A stretch of 32,976 bases of DNA from Lyophyllum atratum (GCA_014905825.1 JACGCN010000124.1:1-32976), one strand, 5' to 3'. Positions 1-12,314 are shown, counted from the first letter of the stretch. Translations and numbers: made by a program. Notes: generated by a model not told the origin, from the letters alone.

Positions 1-42
1 GCGGAGCTCACAGAAGTCAGTCGAATGTACTCCTCTAGCCCC

Positions 43-1870
43 TCACGTCGTCCGCGCAACCTCCTGTCCCTTCCCCTCACCCTCCGCAGCCTTCGCCGTC
101 CCTTGCCCCTCTTCACCTTCCTTCTTCCTTGGCCTCCCACTGAGGTGATCAAACGCCTCCCACAGAGTCCCCGGCACGTCGCCCGCAACCTGCTGCTGCT
201 CCTGCTCCAGCAGCTTCTCGAGCTCCTCCCGATGATCAGCGATGTACTTCTGCTCGTCCTGGTACTGCAACTGCGCCTCACGCCGCTTCTGCTCAAGGTA
301 CGTCGGGGGGATACCCGACGTCGAGGCCGACGCGGGGGTCTACACGGATGGGGAAGGCAAGGTGTCAGTGTTACGTCACTTTGATCATGAGAGGTATGGG
401 TAAAACGCACAGCGTTTGAGAGGCCGAAGAGAGAGGAGAAGGAGCTTGAGGAGACGCCCTTCTTGTTCTTCCACTCCTCAACGTGCTTAGCCTTCGCCTC
501 TGCTTCCTTCTTGGCGTACTCCAGCGGGATGTTCTTGTCCTTATAGACGTCGAGAATCGGGCGAACGTCGGGCGGATGATAGATGGCAATGGCTACAGGC
601 TCATCATTGATCAAAAATCGAGAGGGAGAAAAGAGGGGACGAACATTCGAGGAAGGGGATCATGGCAATGAGACCATTGTCCCGAGAATCGCCTTTCCAT
701 TTAGGGAGGATGATCGCATTCTCGGGATGCGTTGCGACGTGTTCTGGGTCGGTGTCGAGCAGGATGACCTTGGAGAGGTCACGGTTCAGGTAGGAGAGAT
801 CCTGGGATGGGTTGAATATAAGTCATGCACATGGACTAGTATTTCAACCACAAACCTTGACAATTTTGCCGTTGATCGAGCGGGTGGCTTCGCGGAAGAG
901 GCGGTGTGTGATGTAAAAGTTGAAGCGGTCAAGCTTGTCTAAAATAGGACCAGCGGTCTGTGTGATATTGTTAGTTTGAGGTTAAGAGAGGTTAGAAATA
1001 CCAATTGAAACTCACATAGTAATTTTGGGTAGTGAACACGACGACTTCGTAGAACTGCGAGATGTAGGCCAAGAAATAGTCTACACCTGGTCGTTTCGCC
1101 GTTCGCCAACCGTGCTGGCGCTGTTATGACAGTAAATCGAGCAATCACGTTGACAAGAGAAAGATAACACACATCCCATGTCGAGGTAACTAGCAGGTCG
1201 TCAATGGATATTAGGAGGGTGTATGGCTTCTGGTGCGGTGGAGGATACGCCGGCGGTAGGAGCTCAGGCCATGCGGGTTTGTTAAAGTACTGTGACGTGA
1301 CTTAGCAGGCGTTGTAGGATGAGGTACTTGACACATACGTCAAACAAATCCGTAAATCGCTCTTTCGTCCTCCCTAGCCACGTTGACGGTGCTTGCTCCA
1401 TAGTCTACGCCGCGTTATTATTATTAGCCCACTAATCAATGTTGAACACGTACCATCTTCTTCGCCTTGAGCTCGTCCTCCTCCCATTCACGACCCATAT
1501 ACACCGTGTTCACACCGAACGCGACCGCGAGGAGAGCCAACGCCAACCGCCCCGTGTTCCGCCGCTTCCGCTCTGCGCTCGACAGCGAACCCTTCGAAGA
1601 CCGTGCACCCGTTCTCTGCTGCTCCGTGGGGTCTGGCGGAGCAAAATCGAGACTTGGTACACTACCAGGCTGCAAAGGCGCTGGCGTCGGCTCTGGTGGA
1701 GGCTCCGGAGTGCTTGAAGCGGAGGGTTTCGGTGGCTCAGGTGGTGGGGGTGGTGAAGTAGGCCCCTGCTTCAACGTCGAGGGGGGCGGTGTTGGGGGCT
1801 TCTTGGCCATGCATCGTACGGACTGTACGAATACGCGCCGCGGAACCGTTCGAGTCAAGACGGCGAACAT
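43..1870 (-). CDS. TIM50: TIM50, mitochondrial inner-membrane presequence receptor of the TIM23 translocase
   Basis: TIM50 sits in the inner membrane, faces the intermembrane space and passes presequence proteins from TOM to TIM23. Eight exons read in one frame on the minus strand: 1870-1454, 1404-1339, 1289-1173, 1120-1016, 957-856, 801-645, 592-411, 339-43. They give 480 residues, with introns of 49-71 nt. Visible parts are an Arg-rich presequence, a Pro-rich spacer, one membrane segment at about residues 108-121 ([18 protein letters not shown]) and the NIF/FCP1-like domain with [35 protein letters not shown] and [12 protein letters not shown] motif I is degenerate, as is usual for TIM50, so no phosphatase activity is inferred. 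The tail is a charged helix ([20 protein letters not shown]) followed by a Lys/Gly/Glu-rich end. The ATG at 1870 was chosen because it opens the presequence; an in-frame ATG at 2044 would add 58 residues that do not look like a presequence. No frame breaks were seen. Confidence 0.95.
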
Positions 1871-2482
1871 CCCTTCCAGCAATGCAAACCAGCAGATACA
1901 AGCCAAACATTTTTTCTGGCCGGTCAGTTTGGACTTGTTTGTTCCACAAGGTCTTACCTGCCCGATACGGCTTTCTCTCACTCCTCCACAACGAGCGCGC
2001 CTCATGCGTCCCATTTTAGTTCTAGTGCTCCGCTTCCAGGCCATATACTCTAAAGCTGGCTCTGGGGATAAGCTTGTCCACTAGACTGGTATCTTATCGG
2101 GTACACCAGCAAGGATCGGCTATACACATTCCGTGTCGACTTTTCAGTCGGCTATCTCCACAAGACGGGGGGCTACTCTCATACGGAACGCGGCGTTAGT
2201 GCGGTGTTGACGCTCTGTTCCAATGTCTTGGATCGCCTCGGATTGCTGAATTCACATATGGCCCAGGACTTCGTCTATGCAAGTCCTCCAAGTGCACAAG
2301 CTACTGTGGTTGGTCGATCAGAGACAGCTGACCCGTTAACCTGCTCGACGTATGCCAAAGCACCACTCACGCCTTCAGAACCAACATAGTCATCGAACTT
2401 CAGGGTTCGAGACATGACGCTAGGGCTTACTAACATAGGTGCCAAGCGGTCAATTGTGAGAACATCTGGACGCGCCGGGCAA
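1871..2482. other. intergenic region upstream of TIM50
   Basis: This should hold the TIM50 promoter. No clear TATA box and no convincing gene is visible. Small open frames here have no recognisable features. Confidence 0.5.
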
Positions 2483-2484
2483 TA

Positions 2485-2556
2485 GCCTTATTCAAAGTTG
2501 GCCGAAGTCGAAGTCGAAGTCGCAGCTGAAGGCTGACAAATATAAAATTCGAGCTC
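2485..2556 (+). repeat. left terminal inverted repeat of the MITE-like element
   Basis: Inverted copy of 3250-3322. The arms differ mainly by one base in an A/T run near the inner end. Confidence 0.85.
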
Positions 2557-3249
2557 CGAGTGTGACCAGATCGTGACACACGCGCCCCGCCTCCTATCTC
2601 TCCAATAAACCACAAGAGCGGACCATACACATGCGCCCACCCACAAGAGGCGACAGCGCGCCAGCAAGTTTCACACGACACCCCTTTTTTTCTTTTCTTT
2701 TCTCTTACATGCTATGCCTAATGCGTATTCTACCCACCCACTATGCCCCCCACTCCCCTCCATTCTCGCATCAACCCGCTAACAACGACGACCGATCTGC
2801 CGTACAGGAAGAGAACTTAATCCCATCGCGTACCTACAACGGATAATTATTTACTTTTACTTTATTTCACGGATACTTAGCTATCCCCGCTCTTAGCTCT
2901 GTAGTGTAGCTTGCCGGCGGCTAAATATGAACTGCATCATCATCATCTCCATATCTCTACAGGTCCTGGGGTATTCCCGCCGTGAGATGTATATTTCCAG
3001 CATTTGGTACATGGTGATTGCTATAATGAGCGTCAGATAGAGCAGAGATAGCCGCATATCGAGATTGAACGTGATGAAGCAGGCATCCTTGAGAGAATTT
3101 CATGGAGAAATGATTTGCGAGAGATCATGGTAAGCAAGATAATTTTATAACTCCTTTCGCGTGTCGAGCATGGCCGTAACGGCCGTACGATGGGGAGAAG
3201 TTGCTATCGACGGGCCCAGATTGACGAGCGTGACATCGCGCATGTAGCG

Positions 3250-3322
3250 GAGCTCGAAATTTTATATTTGTCAGCCTTCAGCTGCGACTTCGACTTCGAC
3301 TTCGGCCAACTTTGAATAAGGC
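3250..3322 (-). repeat. right terminal inverted repeat of the MITE-like element
   Basis: Inverted copy of 2485-2556. It ends about 260 bp before the glyoxal oxidase start codon. Confidence 0.85.
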
Positions 3323-3511
3323 TAATGTACAGACGCGACTTTACAACTGATGATCCTGATGGACATCCTCGGTCTCAGTCTTACATTACCAAGGGGAAAC
3401 CACGCTTTAATCACGTCGCGTATCCCAAATTCTGGTGTGCCGCCCCCACAGTTGTGGCAAAGGAAGCTGGCGAGCTGCCTCACACACCGAGGACATGGAT
3501 CCACCGTGGCG

Positions 3512-3517
3512 TATAAA
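3512..3517 (+). promoter_or_regulatory. TATA box of the glyoxal oxidase gene
   Basis: TATAAA lies 71 bp before the ATG at 3583, which would give a 5' leader of roughly 40 nt. It lies about 190 bp downstream of the MITE-like element. Confidence 0.6.
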
Positions 3518-3582
3518 GCGACCCCTTTTTGGTGGGAGATCCTGGTCGCGCAGAAAGAAGCTGCAAATCAATATTCCTCTCA

Positions 3583-5752
3583 ATGCGTTTCACTACTAAG
3601 ATTCTCCCTTCTTCCCCTCCTCGTCGCAGCAGCCCCCTCTCCCCAAGGCTGGCACTTCGTCCAAAATGGAACAACAGGAATTTTAGCCCTCGAAGCCATT
3701 GTTGTGTCGCCCCACCCTGGCGGTCCTATTGATCGCGTTCAGGACGACCCACTTCAAATCAATGGCCATGGTGCCTGGGGTGCGTTGTGGAATTTCGAGG
3801 CCAACACGGCGACGCCACTTTCCCTAGTCTCGAATACTTTTTGTGCGAGCGGCGGGTTCTTGAGTAACGGTACCATGGTGCGTGATTTTGGCGGTTGGTG
3901 TAACCGTCGTGCTTGTCATGCATGTTGCTGATTGTTTTACTGTAGGTTAGCGTTGGTGGACACGCCGTGGAGAACCCTACCACTGAGCCAGACACTGACG
4001 GCCGCATGATAATCCGATTGTTCGAACCATGCGCAGATTCTTTTGGTGCAGGCTGCTCCGTATTCGAGGACGCTGAGAACTTGCATCTCGCAGAGACGAG
4101 GTGGTACCCTTCTTCCTTGCGTATCTTTGACGGGTCTTTGGTACGCTAGGTCCATCAACCACTACGGTTCTATTCTCATGTCGCCGTGATCTTTCAGATG
4201 GTAGTCGGCGGTACCCACGATCGCACACCATTTTATAACACAGACCCTGTGAACAGCTTCGAATTCGTTCCGAAAAAGGGTAACGGAGTCCCCCGCCCTT
4301 CACCTTTCCTCGAACGCAGCTTACCCGCCAATCTCTTCCCTCGGTAAGCTTATCTTCTCTTCCTTCCTTAGCCAAAGCTTGTGCCAACAGCCTGCCGCCC
4401 CCAGAGTATTCGCTCTGCCCGACGGCAAGGTCTTCATGATCGCAAACAACCAGACCATAATCTACGACGTCGAAACCGGCATCGAGACGCGCCTCCCAGA
4501 CATCCCCAACGGCGTGCGCGTTACGAACCCACTCGATGGCACTGCTACTCTCCTCCCACTAATGCCACCCCTCTTCACGCCCGAGGTCCTGGTGTGCGGC
4601 GGCAGCAGCATCGACGACACCATCCATCCCGCAAACCTGTCCTCGCAGGATGCCGCCTCGGACCAGTGCAGCCGCATCACCCTTACGCCTGACGGCATCA
4701 AGAGGGGGTGGGTCGTGGAGAAGATGCTGGAGGGGAGGATTATGCCTGAGATGATACTGATGCCTGATGGGCGAGTCCTGATTATAAATGGCGGGGAATC
4801 TGGGTACGCGGCTTTTGGAAGCGTGAGGGATCCGGTTGGGGCGCAATCGAATGCAGACCATCCTGTGTGAGTTGATGTGTCCCCCTACTTTGATTTGCGT
4901 GGCTTGGTGGCTTATGGTTGTTCTGGAAGGTTCAAGCCCGTTCTGTACACACCCAACGCGCCTCTCGGACGCAGGTTCAGTAACCAGGACATGCCTTCCT
5001 CGGAGATCGCGCGCATGTACCACTCTACAGTAACATTGACACCCAATGGGTAGGTCTACATTGGTACTGCCTATACTTGTATCTAAAGTTGACTGGCTCT
5101 TTTATAGCAACATCTTCATTGCAGGTTCGAACCCGAACGGTGGCCTTGTCAACGGAACACAATTCCACACGTTCGTCTCACACAATCCTCCATGTATTCA
5201 CTTGCTTATCACATCCCCCAATACAGAGAATTCCGCGCGGAGTACCTCAACCCGCCATACATGAGCGTCGCGCGCCCCACCCTATCAAACGTCCCAAAGA
5301 CCATCCCCTTCAACCACGCCTTCACCGTCGCCGTCGACATTCCCGCCGGGATCAAGGGTACAAATGTGCAAGGTGCGTCTAATCCCCCCATGGAATATAC
5401 TTCGAGAAAGACGATGACCCCTACTAGTCGCGCTGATGGACCTCGGCTTCTCGTCGCACGCTTTCCACTCCAGCTCGCGTCTCGTCTTTATGGACGCCGT
5501 GCTCATGCGCGACCGCAAGTCCATCACCATCACCAGCCCTCCAAACAACCGCGTGTTCCCTCCTGGCCCAGGTGCGTTGTTTCTGCTCACCCGTCGCGCC
5601 TATCTTTTCTTTTTTGACAACCGTTACTGATCACGGAACCAGCATACATCTTCGTGACCATCGACGGCGTAACGAGTGTGGGCGCACATGTGATGGTTGG
5701 GGATGGGAAGGCACCGCCTGTGAAGGATCAGGGTATTCGACTTCCATTCTAG
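3583..5752 (+). CDS. glx: glyoxal oxidase (copper radical oxidase, AA5_1), secreted
   Basis: This enzyme oxidises small aldehydes such as glyoxal and methylglyoxal and releases H2O2 outside the cell, which feeds lignin-degrading peroxidases. Nine exons: 3583-3877, 3946-4140, 4198-4343, 4405-4866, 4930-5049, 5108-5170, 5227-5372, 5428-5571, 5643-5752. They give about 559 residues, the usual length for the family. Active-site residues are visible: the Cys of NTFCASGG (about residue 87) and the Tyr of ETRWYPSS (about 152) for the thioether-linked radical cofactor, the Tyr-His of ARMYHST (about 396-397), and the His of FSSHAFHSS (about 486-489). Other family blocks are [18 protein letters not shown] and NADHPV. 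Oddity: the ATG is one base out of frame with the hydrophobic signal core ([12 protein letters not shown]); one T too many in the TTT at 3588-3590 would explain this. Otherwise translation must start elsewhere. Confidence 0.93.
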
Positions 5753-6299
5753 GTTTTGTCCAGTATAAGCGTATCTAAAACATCCTTTGTTATATCACGA
5801 GCCTCAATTTTTTAAGCATGTGTATCATATGTTGACCACATCGTCCCCCTCAAGGAGGGGAACGCAGTGTCGGCGTACCAGCTATCGTCGGTCAGGGCGG
5901 CAATTTTTGTGGTCGCGCGCTTCTAATGGTAATAGGAAGAACGTACTCGCCCTAAGATCAAGATGGTCAAATTTCGAGAAAGTCAGGTAGTTGCTCTCCG
6001 TTCCAGGAACTGATAGTACTACTAGTCTGATCTGAGTCTCTCTCTGTCATGTCAAGCCCAATCCATTCGTTCCTTATTTGTGTAACGTCAATGCTAAAGA
6101 GATTTATTTGACTGTATATCGAAGCTACCTATAACGAGCATATAATGGACGCACTAGATAAATAAGAATAAAATAGAACTAGATAATTCATACGCTTCAA
6201 TCACTAAAACTATCGGACGGTATTCGGACCAGCAGCAAAAGATAAAAACTAAGAATCGAGAATCACCGCCATCCCCCCGACGCACGACCCCCACTTGGT
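5753..6299. other. intergenic region, 3' flank of the glyoxal oxidase gene
   Basis: AT-rich in its second half (about 6080-6250) and probably holds poly(A) signals of the convergent genes on both sides. No gene or repeat was recognised. Confidence 0.5.
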
Positions 6300-9200
6300 C
6301 GAGCCAAAGACGCCCTAGGCGCCCTCGTACTTCTAGTCGCAGGAGCAGACGTAGCTGTTGGGGCAGCTACCGCACCAGGGGCGGACACTCGGGGGCGAAG
6401 GGTGGGGGGATAGGCGCGGAAGCTGAACGCACAGTAGGTTTAGACGAGGCGGAGGGGCGGGGGCGGAGCATTCTTGTGGTAGGTGGGGCTTTGGCTTTGG
6501 CTTTGGAGGCGGGGTGGGCGGGTTGGGGGGCGTGATGGGCCGGGTTGGGGTTGTGCTACACGTTTGGGCGAAGCGGGAATCGGTTGAGAATAAGATGGAG
6601 AGGGAGGTAAGAAGGAGGAGGTGGAGGTGGAGGCGAAGGAGGTGGGAGGAGAAGGAGGAGGCGAAGGAGGTGGGGATATCATTGGTGCATCCTTCGCGCG
6701 ATACATGTTGCAAACAGACTCCCAGTGCTCCTGGGTAAACGTGGTGAACATCGAGATCGCGGGCTGCTACGAAGGAGGGCATGATTAGTATCTTACAAGG
6801 GAACGAACCGAATGGAGGCTACCTTATGTTCCGTCTTCGTCGGTACCTTGTGCGTCGGTCTCGCCACTTCCACATCGAGGACCTCGGTATTAAAAGGGGG
6901 TTCTGATGCCTCCCCTCGTTGGACTGGCGTATTAACATATTCAATCGGCAGGGGCAACTAAAAAACTCCATCAGCACCAAAACTCAAAACGCCAACCAAA
7001 GAAAAAAAAACACACCTTCATCCCAAGCCTCCTCCCCATCTCCTCAACACCCACACACTCCTCCTCCTCCCCCAACTCCCCCCCTCCCCCTCCCCATCCC
7101 AATCCAACTCCCCCAAATCCCTCTCCTCCTCCCCATCCCCATCCCCCCTCACCGAATACGCATCCACATCCTCCGGCGGCGCCGGGTTCGCCAATTCCCT
7201 CTTCCTCACCCTCTCCTCCCAAAACCTAACCATCTCCGGCGTAAGCCCCACTCCCCCGACGTGTCCGCGTCTTTGGGGAAGTCGGCGGGCCATCCCGAGG
7301 TGACGAGCGATTCGGACTCGAGCGCGTGTGCGAGGGGGCTGAGACCGGCTAACGACGTGTCCCCGAGCGAATCCACCGACTCCTCCTCCAACGCGGCGAT
7401 GGAGTTGAGGGAGAAGGACGCCGCGAACTCGAGGAAAGCTGGGGGTTTCAGCGTGTTTGGGCTGGGGCGAGCGCGGGGGGCTTTACACGGAGACGCCTTG
7501 ATAAAGTTGAGCGTCGGCACGCGCGGGGGTGAGAGCATGGGCGCCAATACTTCGTCGTTGCCGCCTCCTCCAAGCTCGGACGCAGCGGCTCTGAGCTTCT
7601 CGGAGAACGCGCGGAGGGTGCGGCCGAACTCTGCGTGGGAGGTGGAGAGGCGGTCGATGCGGGAGGCGGCCTCTTCGGTGTGGACTTCTTGCACCCAGGA
7701 GGTGCAGCGGGAGCGGCCTTCGGAGGTGAAGAGGGAGGTGAAGGAGGGGGAGGGGGAGAAGGTGGAGAAGGTGGTGTGGGGCGGCGGGTGCCCCGTTGTT
7801 GTATGGTTTCTTCGTCGTTCGCAGTAGTGCGGTTGGAACGCCCGCTTCTGGCTCCTCGGGCTCGTCAAAGGTCAAATGCGACTGTTCAAGAAGGAAGCCT
7901 CGGTCGCCTGCACCCATCCAAGCCATAGATGATTCGGATCCAGCCACTGCCACCTGCACCACCTTGCCTTCTCCGTCTCGTCGTTAACCACTTCACTCCC
8001 CCGACATCGACATATCAACACCAGCCAGATCCGCCAACATATCCTCAGAGCCAATATCCATAAGATTCCTCTTGATCCCCTGGTTGAGGCTGACGAACCC
8101 CGCGAGCGAGAACGTATCCTCCGTACTGCCCGTCCGGTCCACCCGCGGGCTCGACGGTCGCACCACGACCATGCTGTCGTCGAACTGGTCCATCGCTGAG
8201 ACGAACCTGTCCTCGTCCTCGTCTTCCCCGCTCAGTCTTGGGCAAAGTCGAGCTATCTCCAACGAAGCCCAGGTCACCCACATCATTGCCAGCGTGACTG
8301 TGATCTACAGACGCGTCGGGAGGCTGCCCCCACTGCCAGCAGCGGGGCCCGAGACGTCAGAGAAAGCAGTCGACATAATGTGTTCTCCTTTGGAGGTGGT
8401 GAAGGCCGCGCGGAGGCGCGCGGCGTAGGGCGGTTGCGCGAGGGTGTGCGGTGAGAGAGGACGATGCTGCCGACGAGTTGGCAGCGAGGAAGAGCCATAT
8501 CTTCTTCTTTGGCGGGGACGGCGTCTGCACGAGGGTCCCGTCATTCGAAATGAACGAGTTCGTCATTGACGTCGCTGTTGTTGGGGACTGGAGGTGGATG
8601 GCGGTGATGATTCCCGATGCGCTGTCGCGGACGAAGGCAGGGAAGAGGGCGGTGGCTAGTAAGGAGAGCGGCGAGGTTGCTTAGCCACTCTGGTGTCGTG
8701 ATGGCACCGAAGAGGACGACGACCATCGAGGAGAAGCATTCCTGGATGGTGAGGGCGTAGACTAGAGCCTGGGCAACGTCGGCCTGGGTCGGAGAGGCGC
8801 GTACTGTATATGTTTGGTCAAGTGACGAAGAAGGAAGAGCTCAGAGACTTACGTGCGGAGACAGCAGGGGAAAAGTCCCCGATATGTCCTGTGACATACA
8901 TATAGGCCTGCATCAGATACCAATGAGCCGAGCGCCCAAGTGGGAATACATGATGAGGGATTGGCCGGGAGAGTCTGGGAAGGGGGATTAGGAGGCGGGG
9001 CTGCAACTCCAGATGACGACCTCGTCCGGAGTGTCAGCCACCATTCCGAAGTCTTGGCTTGTACCATCTAGTGACGGCATTTGTTCAACACCAGTATCAA
9101 GGGCGTCGAGGGCAACGTGGACGCCGAATATCGCCACAATTTCGAAGAGAAAACCTGAGGCGGCGCTGAGCAGTGTCAGCCACGATATTTCGGGGCGAAC

Positions 9201-9531
9201 ATGCATGAAGATGGTGGGGGTGGGGGAGAGGGGCGTGGAAGGAGTGGGAGAAGACGGGGAAGGTGAGCTCTTGTGCTGCGTCAGCCTTCAGTTGACAAGC
9301 TACCGCAAAAGCCAGGAGGGCTAGGCCTGCTGATGCGACGAATAGCTTGAAACGTGTGGCGGGCGACGACAGGGTGAAGAATAGGTAGGCGGATAGGAGC
9401 GAGAGTAAGCCAAACTGGTATGAAGGTGTTGACTGCATGTCGATGGCGTCTTGAAGATGAGGGTAGGAGGATAGAAGGTAGACCAAGGTTCGAAGAGGTT
9501 TAAATGTTATCCAGTGGACCAGCAGTCTCAA
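6300..9531 (-). CDS. unresolved gene: multi-pass membrane N-terminus with a long low-complexity tail
   Basis: I do not recognise this protein. The minus strand shows coding-like segments in order. From 9531 there is a start (MRLLVHWITF) with hydrophobic stretches FGLLSLLSAYLFFTL and LFVASAGLALLAFAVAC. At about 9150-9050 is ASGFLFEIVAIFGVHVAL, at 8960-8870 AHWYLMQAYMYVTGHIGDF, and at 8770-8640 ALTIQECFSSMVVVLFGAI. An acidic stretch with GEDEDEDRFVSAMDQFDDS follows at 8230-7990, then SRIDRLSTSHAEFGRTLRAF at 7660-7600, then Glu/Gly- and Pro-rich sequence to about 6300. Likely introns include 5' sites GTAAGT near 8850 and GTGTGT near 7013. Frames switch at several poly-G/C runs, so exon structure cannot be fixed by eye, and two adjacent genes are possible. 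The long frame on the opposite strand at 6919-7827 is an antisense shadow. Confidence 0.4.
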
Positions 9532-10141
9532 TCCAAATCCCGCTTCTTAGGTCGATAGCCCGATCGAACAGGGAAAGCCACATGGTATCTAGTGAACGCT
9601 AGCAAAGTGCTAGGCTGCTATACGCTAGGAGGAAAGACGCATGCTTGGAGCGTCCAGGACCACTGGTGTCCGGTAATTGGGCGTTGATGCCGTGTCCAGC
9701 GATGAACGGCGGTCGTGTAACATCCCATTGTCATCCCAAGTCGCCCTGCGTGCAGTTCAGTATGCCGAGGTACGCAGTGGCGGTTGAGAGTATTGCGCTC
9801 GGGCATCATCATGGCAAGAAGTTCGATAGCAAAAGTCACGGTTCCAGCTAAGGGCCTATGTGTTTGGATCGTGGGGTAGTGGCAAATAACGCGCTTGTGG
9901 CGACGCCTTCGTGGCAGAAACTCTTGATCCTGCTCCAAGTCACAAGTTCTTCTTCCTTCATATAATGACCTGCTGCTGGAATTGCACGGTGCGATTACTT
10001 GATACGGATAAATAATACAACTAAATCATACATGATACAGTGACTCGGAGTCAGTGACGTATACAGGTAACATGTCCAAGCAGCCAAGCCTTGCCAGCAT
10101 GCGCAGCAGCGTGGAGGCATCGACATTCCAACAGGAAATAC
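9532..10141. other. intergenic region
   Basis: Upstream flank of the minus-strand membrane-protein gene and downstream flank of the next minus-strand gene. No supported gene, repeat or RNA was seen. Confidence 0.45.
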
Positions 10142-11278
10142 TCAGCAGCCTTCATTGATGCTTTTGAAGGGGGAAGGAAACTCTGCCAGGAGTAACGGGA
10201 AGAATGGGAACCTTCCGCGCGACGTGCGTCGTAGGCGAAGTGGAGACGACGAGCGCAAGTGGAGCCCTAGCAGCTGCTTCAGCTTTAGACCTGGATCCAC
10301 TACCCGCCTCTCGCTCTCGCTTCCAGCAACTCCTTTGACCTCCCACCGACCATGCTCCCTCCACTCCCCTCGTTCTTCGCCTTCACCCCCGTCTGGATTG
10401 CAGGCGGCGCCTTCGCGCGCAACCGTGCCCAACCCTTCGCGCTCCCCACAGAACCCTCCGACCCCGTCTCAGAAATAGCGGGCGAGGAACACTGCACCGT
10501 CTCCGGGACCAGAACACGATTGCTAGGAGGGCTCGCCGCTCGTCGTAGTGCAACACCCCCAAAGGCTTCCTTTCGCCGCGCATGTGCGGTTCCGGGATCT
10601 CATGGTCGTTCTCGGAATCCTCATCCTCGTTCTCGAGGAGGCAGCCATGGCAGGGGCTTTGTTCTCATCAGCCGCGTCGTGGTCGAACACGGCGGACAAT
10701 GGTGTGAGGATAACCTCTGGCATGGTCGCTGCGTATGCGCGGACTTCGAAGGCGGCGCGAACAGGCTCGAAGGCCCGGACTATCGGGATTGGAGCAGCAG
10801 CGATTAGCGTGGTATTGTTTTCGCCAGAGCTGGGAATCGGCCCTGGGAAGCTAGGAATTCTGCAGAAGGATGGGGCTGGAGCGCGGGGAGGCCATCCAAC
10901 TTCTGCTCCGATACGGTGGTCTCCAATGACTCCATACTTAGGCAACGGCCATATACGCTGCGGCTTTCCGACGGCTGTCGTGCTGTTCCCCAGCTGAGCT
11001 AGATCTCCCAGGACCCTCTTGTGTGAGACGACGGGGCGGGACTCCTGTGGCATGCATAGAGTGAACGGCTGCCACGGGGTGTTCAAAGCGTTGTACAAGT
11101 GGGTGTGGGTACGGTCATTCTGGTATCCAGAATAAGACGTTAATTATGGCACTTTTAATTTCAGAAGCGATGCCCTTACATCGTCGTTCAGGCTGTCTCG
11201 GGTCCACTGCTGAGCGGACGCTTTGAAGGTCCCGCCGAGCGGCCGGCCGACAGGGATGGAGAGTCGTGCGTTGATCAT
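10142..11278 (-). CDS. hypothetical protein, gene structure only partly resolved
   Basis: Function unknown. The best-supported part is the 5' end. Exon 1 (11278-11180) encodes 33 residues beginning MINARLSIPVGRPLGG, followed by a GT-AG intron (11179-11120). Exon 2 from 11119 begins with NDRTHTHLYNALNTPWQPFT and stays open to about 10,660. Around 10,650 the coding signal seems to change frame into an acidic segment (ENEDEDSENDHEIPEPHMRG), again without a plausible intron, so a one-base error or a decayed gene is possible. A Ser/Arg-rich minus-strand segment (10,300-10,142) may be the C-terminus. The composition (Pro, Ala, acidic run) suggests a partly disordered protein. Confidence 0.35.
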
Positions 11279-12314
11279 GGATAGTGCTTCTCGGCGGCGA
11301 TCTTAAACGTATACGGGGCGATGGCAGTCAACAAACGAAAGCGGGGCGACTTCGCTCAGCGAAGCGGGTGCGAGGTAGTTCCCAAAAAAAATGCGGGATA
11401 CAGGAGAGTGTGGTGGTGGTCGTCAAAGTATTCGTGAAGGGGGTGGGTGCTCAAACAGCAGTGGCCTCCCCCCTCTCGCCGGCCTCCCGATTTATAGGAC
11501 TCGCAAAATATCAAAGTGGCCCTCACATGGGCGCGCATACCGAGCTCCGATCCTTTGTCGCGCGCAGTGATCACATCGTGGCCGGGAGGACAATGGCCCA
11601 TCAGGGTGTAAGATGTGGCTCGGGAATTCCCTTGAACACGTTTTTTGGGGGGCCTGGGGGGGTTGGGGTCGCTGAGTTTGGATGAGGCTAACTCAATCTT
11701 TGTTTTGTTCCTCCGAGATCTTAGCGGATTTGTGCCATTGTGGTAGATTGTGGTCCTAAAAGCGGTTGGGACTTTTATGATCGCCGGCGCATACTGGACC
11801 CCCTGGAAGTGGACTGTGGCACGCCTACTGGGTGCTCAATCTACGATATATAGCACACTAGTTCACTCTTTCCAGAACTTGTACATCACCGAGAACAACG
11901 ATCGCGACGGCGAGAGGTCAGGATACGACTTCCTCGGTGATTATTTCGAGGTTCCATGCAGCCCGAGTCGATTTCATGGAATAGTGTGCCAGATTGGCGC
12001 CGATAGGAAGACAAAGGAATTGGGAACGTAAAGAGCCCAGTTCCATGCTGCCAGATACCCTGGATAGATAAGGACTGCGTATGAGCGATTCGGCACCAAT
12101 TCTTAGTCTATAACACTATCCTGCGAGGCCTCCGGACGAGAAATGGGAGATCTAGCCATCGTTGAATATAAGGCTGCCGCGATTATGACTTTTCTGAGGT
12201 TGAAAGCCCTCGGCGTCTTCCGGATGAACATCGATGGTGAGCTTGTGGGGCCAGAATATAATATATGCTGAAACCTGAAGGGCCTGAAGGCGTTCCCCCG
12301 AGCCAATTTCGAAC
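11279..12314. other. intergenic region between divergent genes
   Basis: Holds the promoters of the minus-strand gene starting at 11278 and the plus-strand F-box gene at 12315. Small open frames at 11284-11685 and 11750-12031 (plus) have no recognisable features. A G-rich tract lies near 11,640-11,670. Confidence 0.45.

Larger units (their letters stand above)
2485..3322. mobile_element. MITE-like non-autonomous DNA element with ~73-bp terminal inverted repeats
   Basis: The left arm (2485-2556) and right arm (3250-3322) are nearly perfect inverted copies. Both begin GCCTTATTCAAAGTTGGCCG, contain a short GAAGTC triplication and end in the GAGCTCC motif. The element is about 838 bp, has no long open frame and is flanked on both sides by TA (2483-2484 and 3323-3324). 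TA flanks are the target duplication expected of Tc1/mariner-type transposition. The family assignment is inference, because the end motif is partly palindromic and other end placements (for example AAT flanks) cannot be excluded. Confidence 0.75.

Noticed and set aside
1467..2084. 205-codon plus-strand open frame
   Set aside because: Antisense shadow of TIM50 exon 1; the minus strand has conserved motifs and consistent splice phases.
6919..7827. 302-codon plus-strand open frame, longest on that strand here
   Set aside because: Composition is Pro/Ser/Arg low complexity typical of the antisense of GC-rich coding sequence, and the minus strand carries the better coding segments.
10352..10997. 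Two overlapping plus-strand frames (151 and 149 codons)
   Set aside because: Ala/Gly/Arg-rich with no splice context; the minus strand has a start and a clean intron at 11278-11120.
11284..12031. Plus-strand frames at 11284-11685 and 11750-12031
   Set aside because: No domain, no plausible promoter or splice partners; treated as intergenic.
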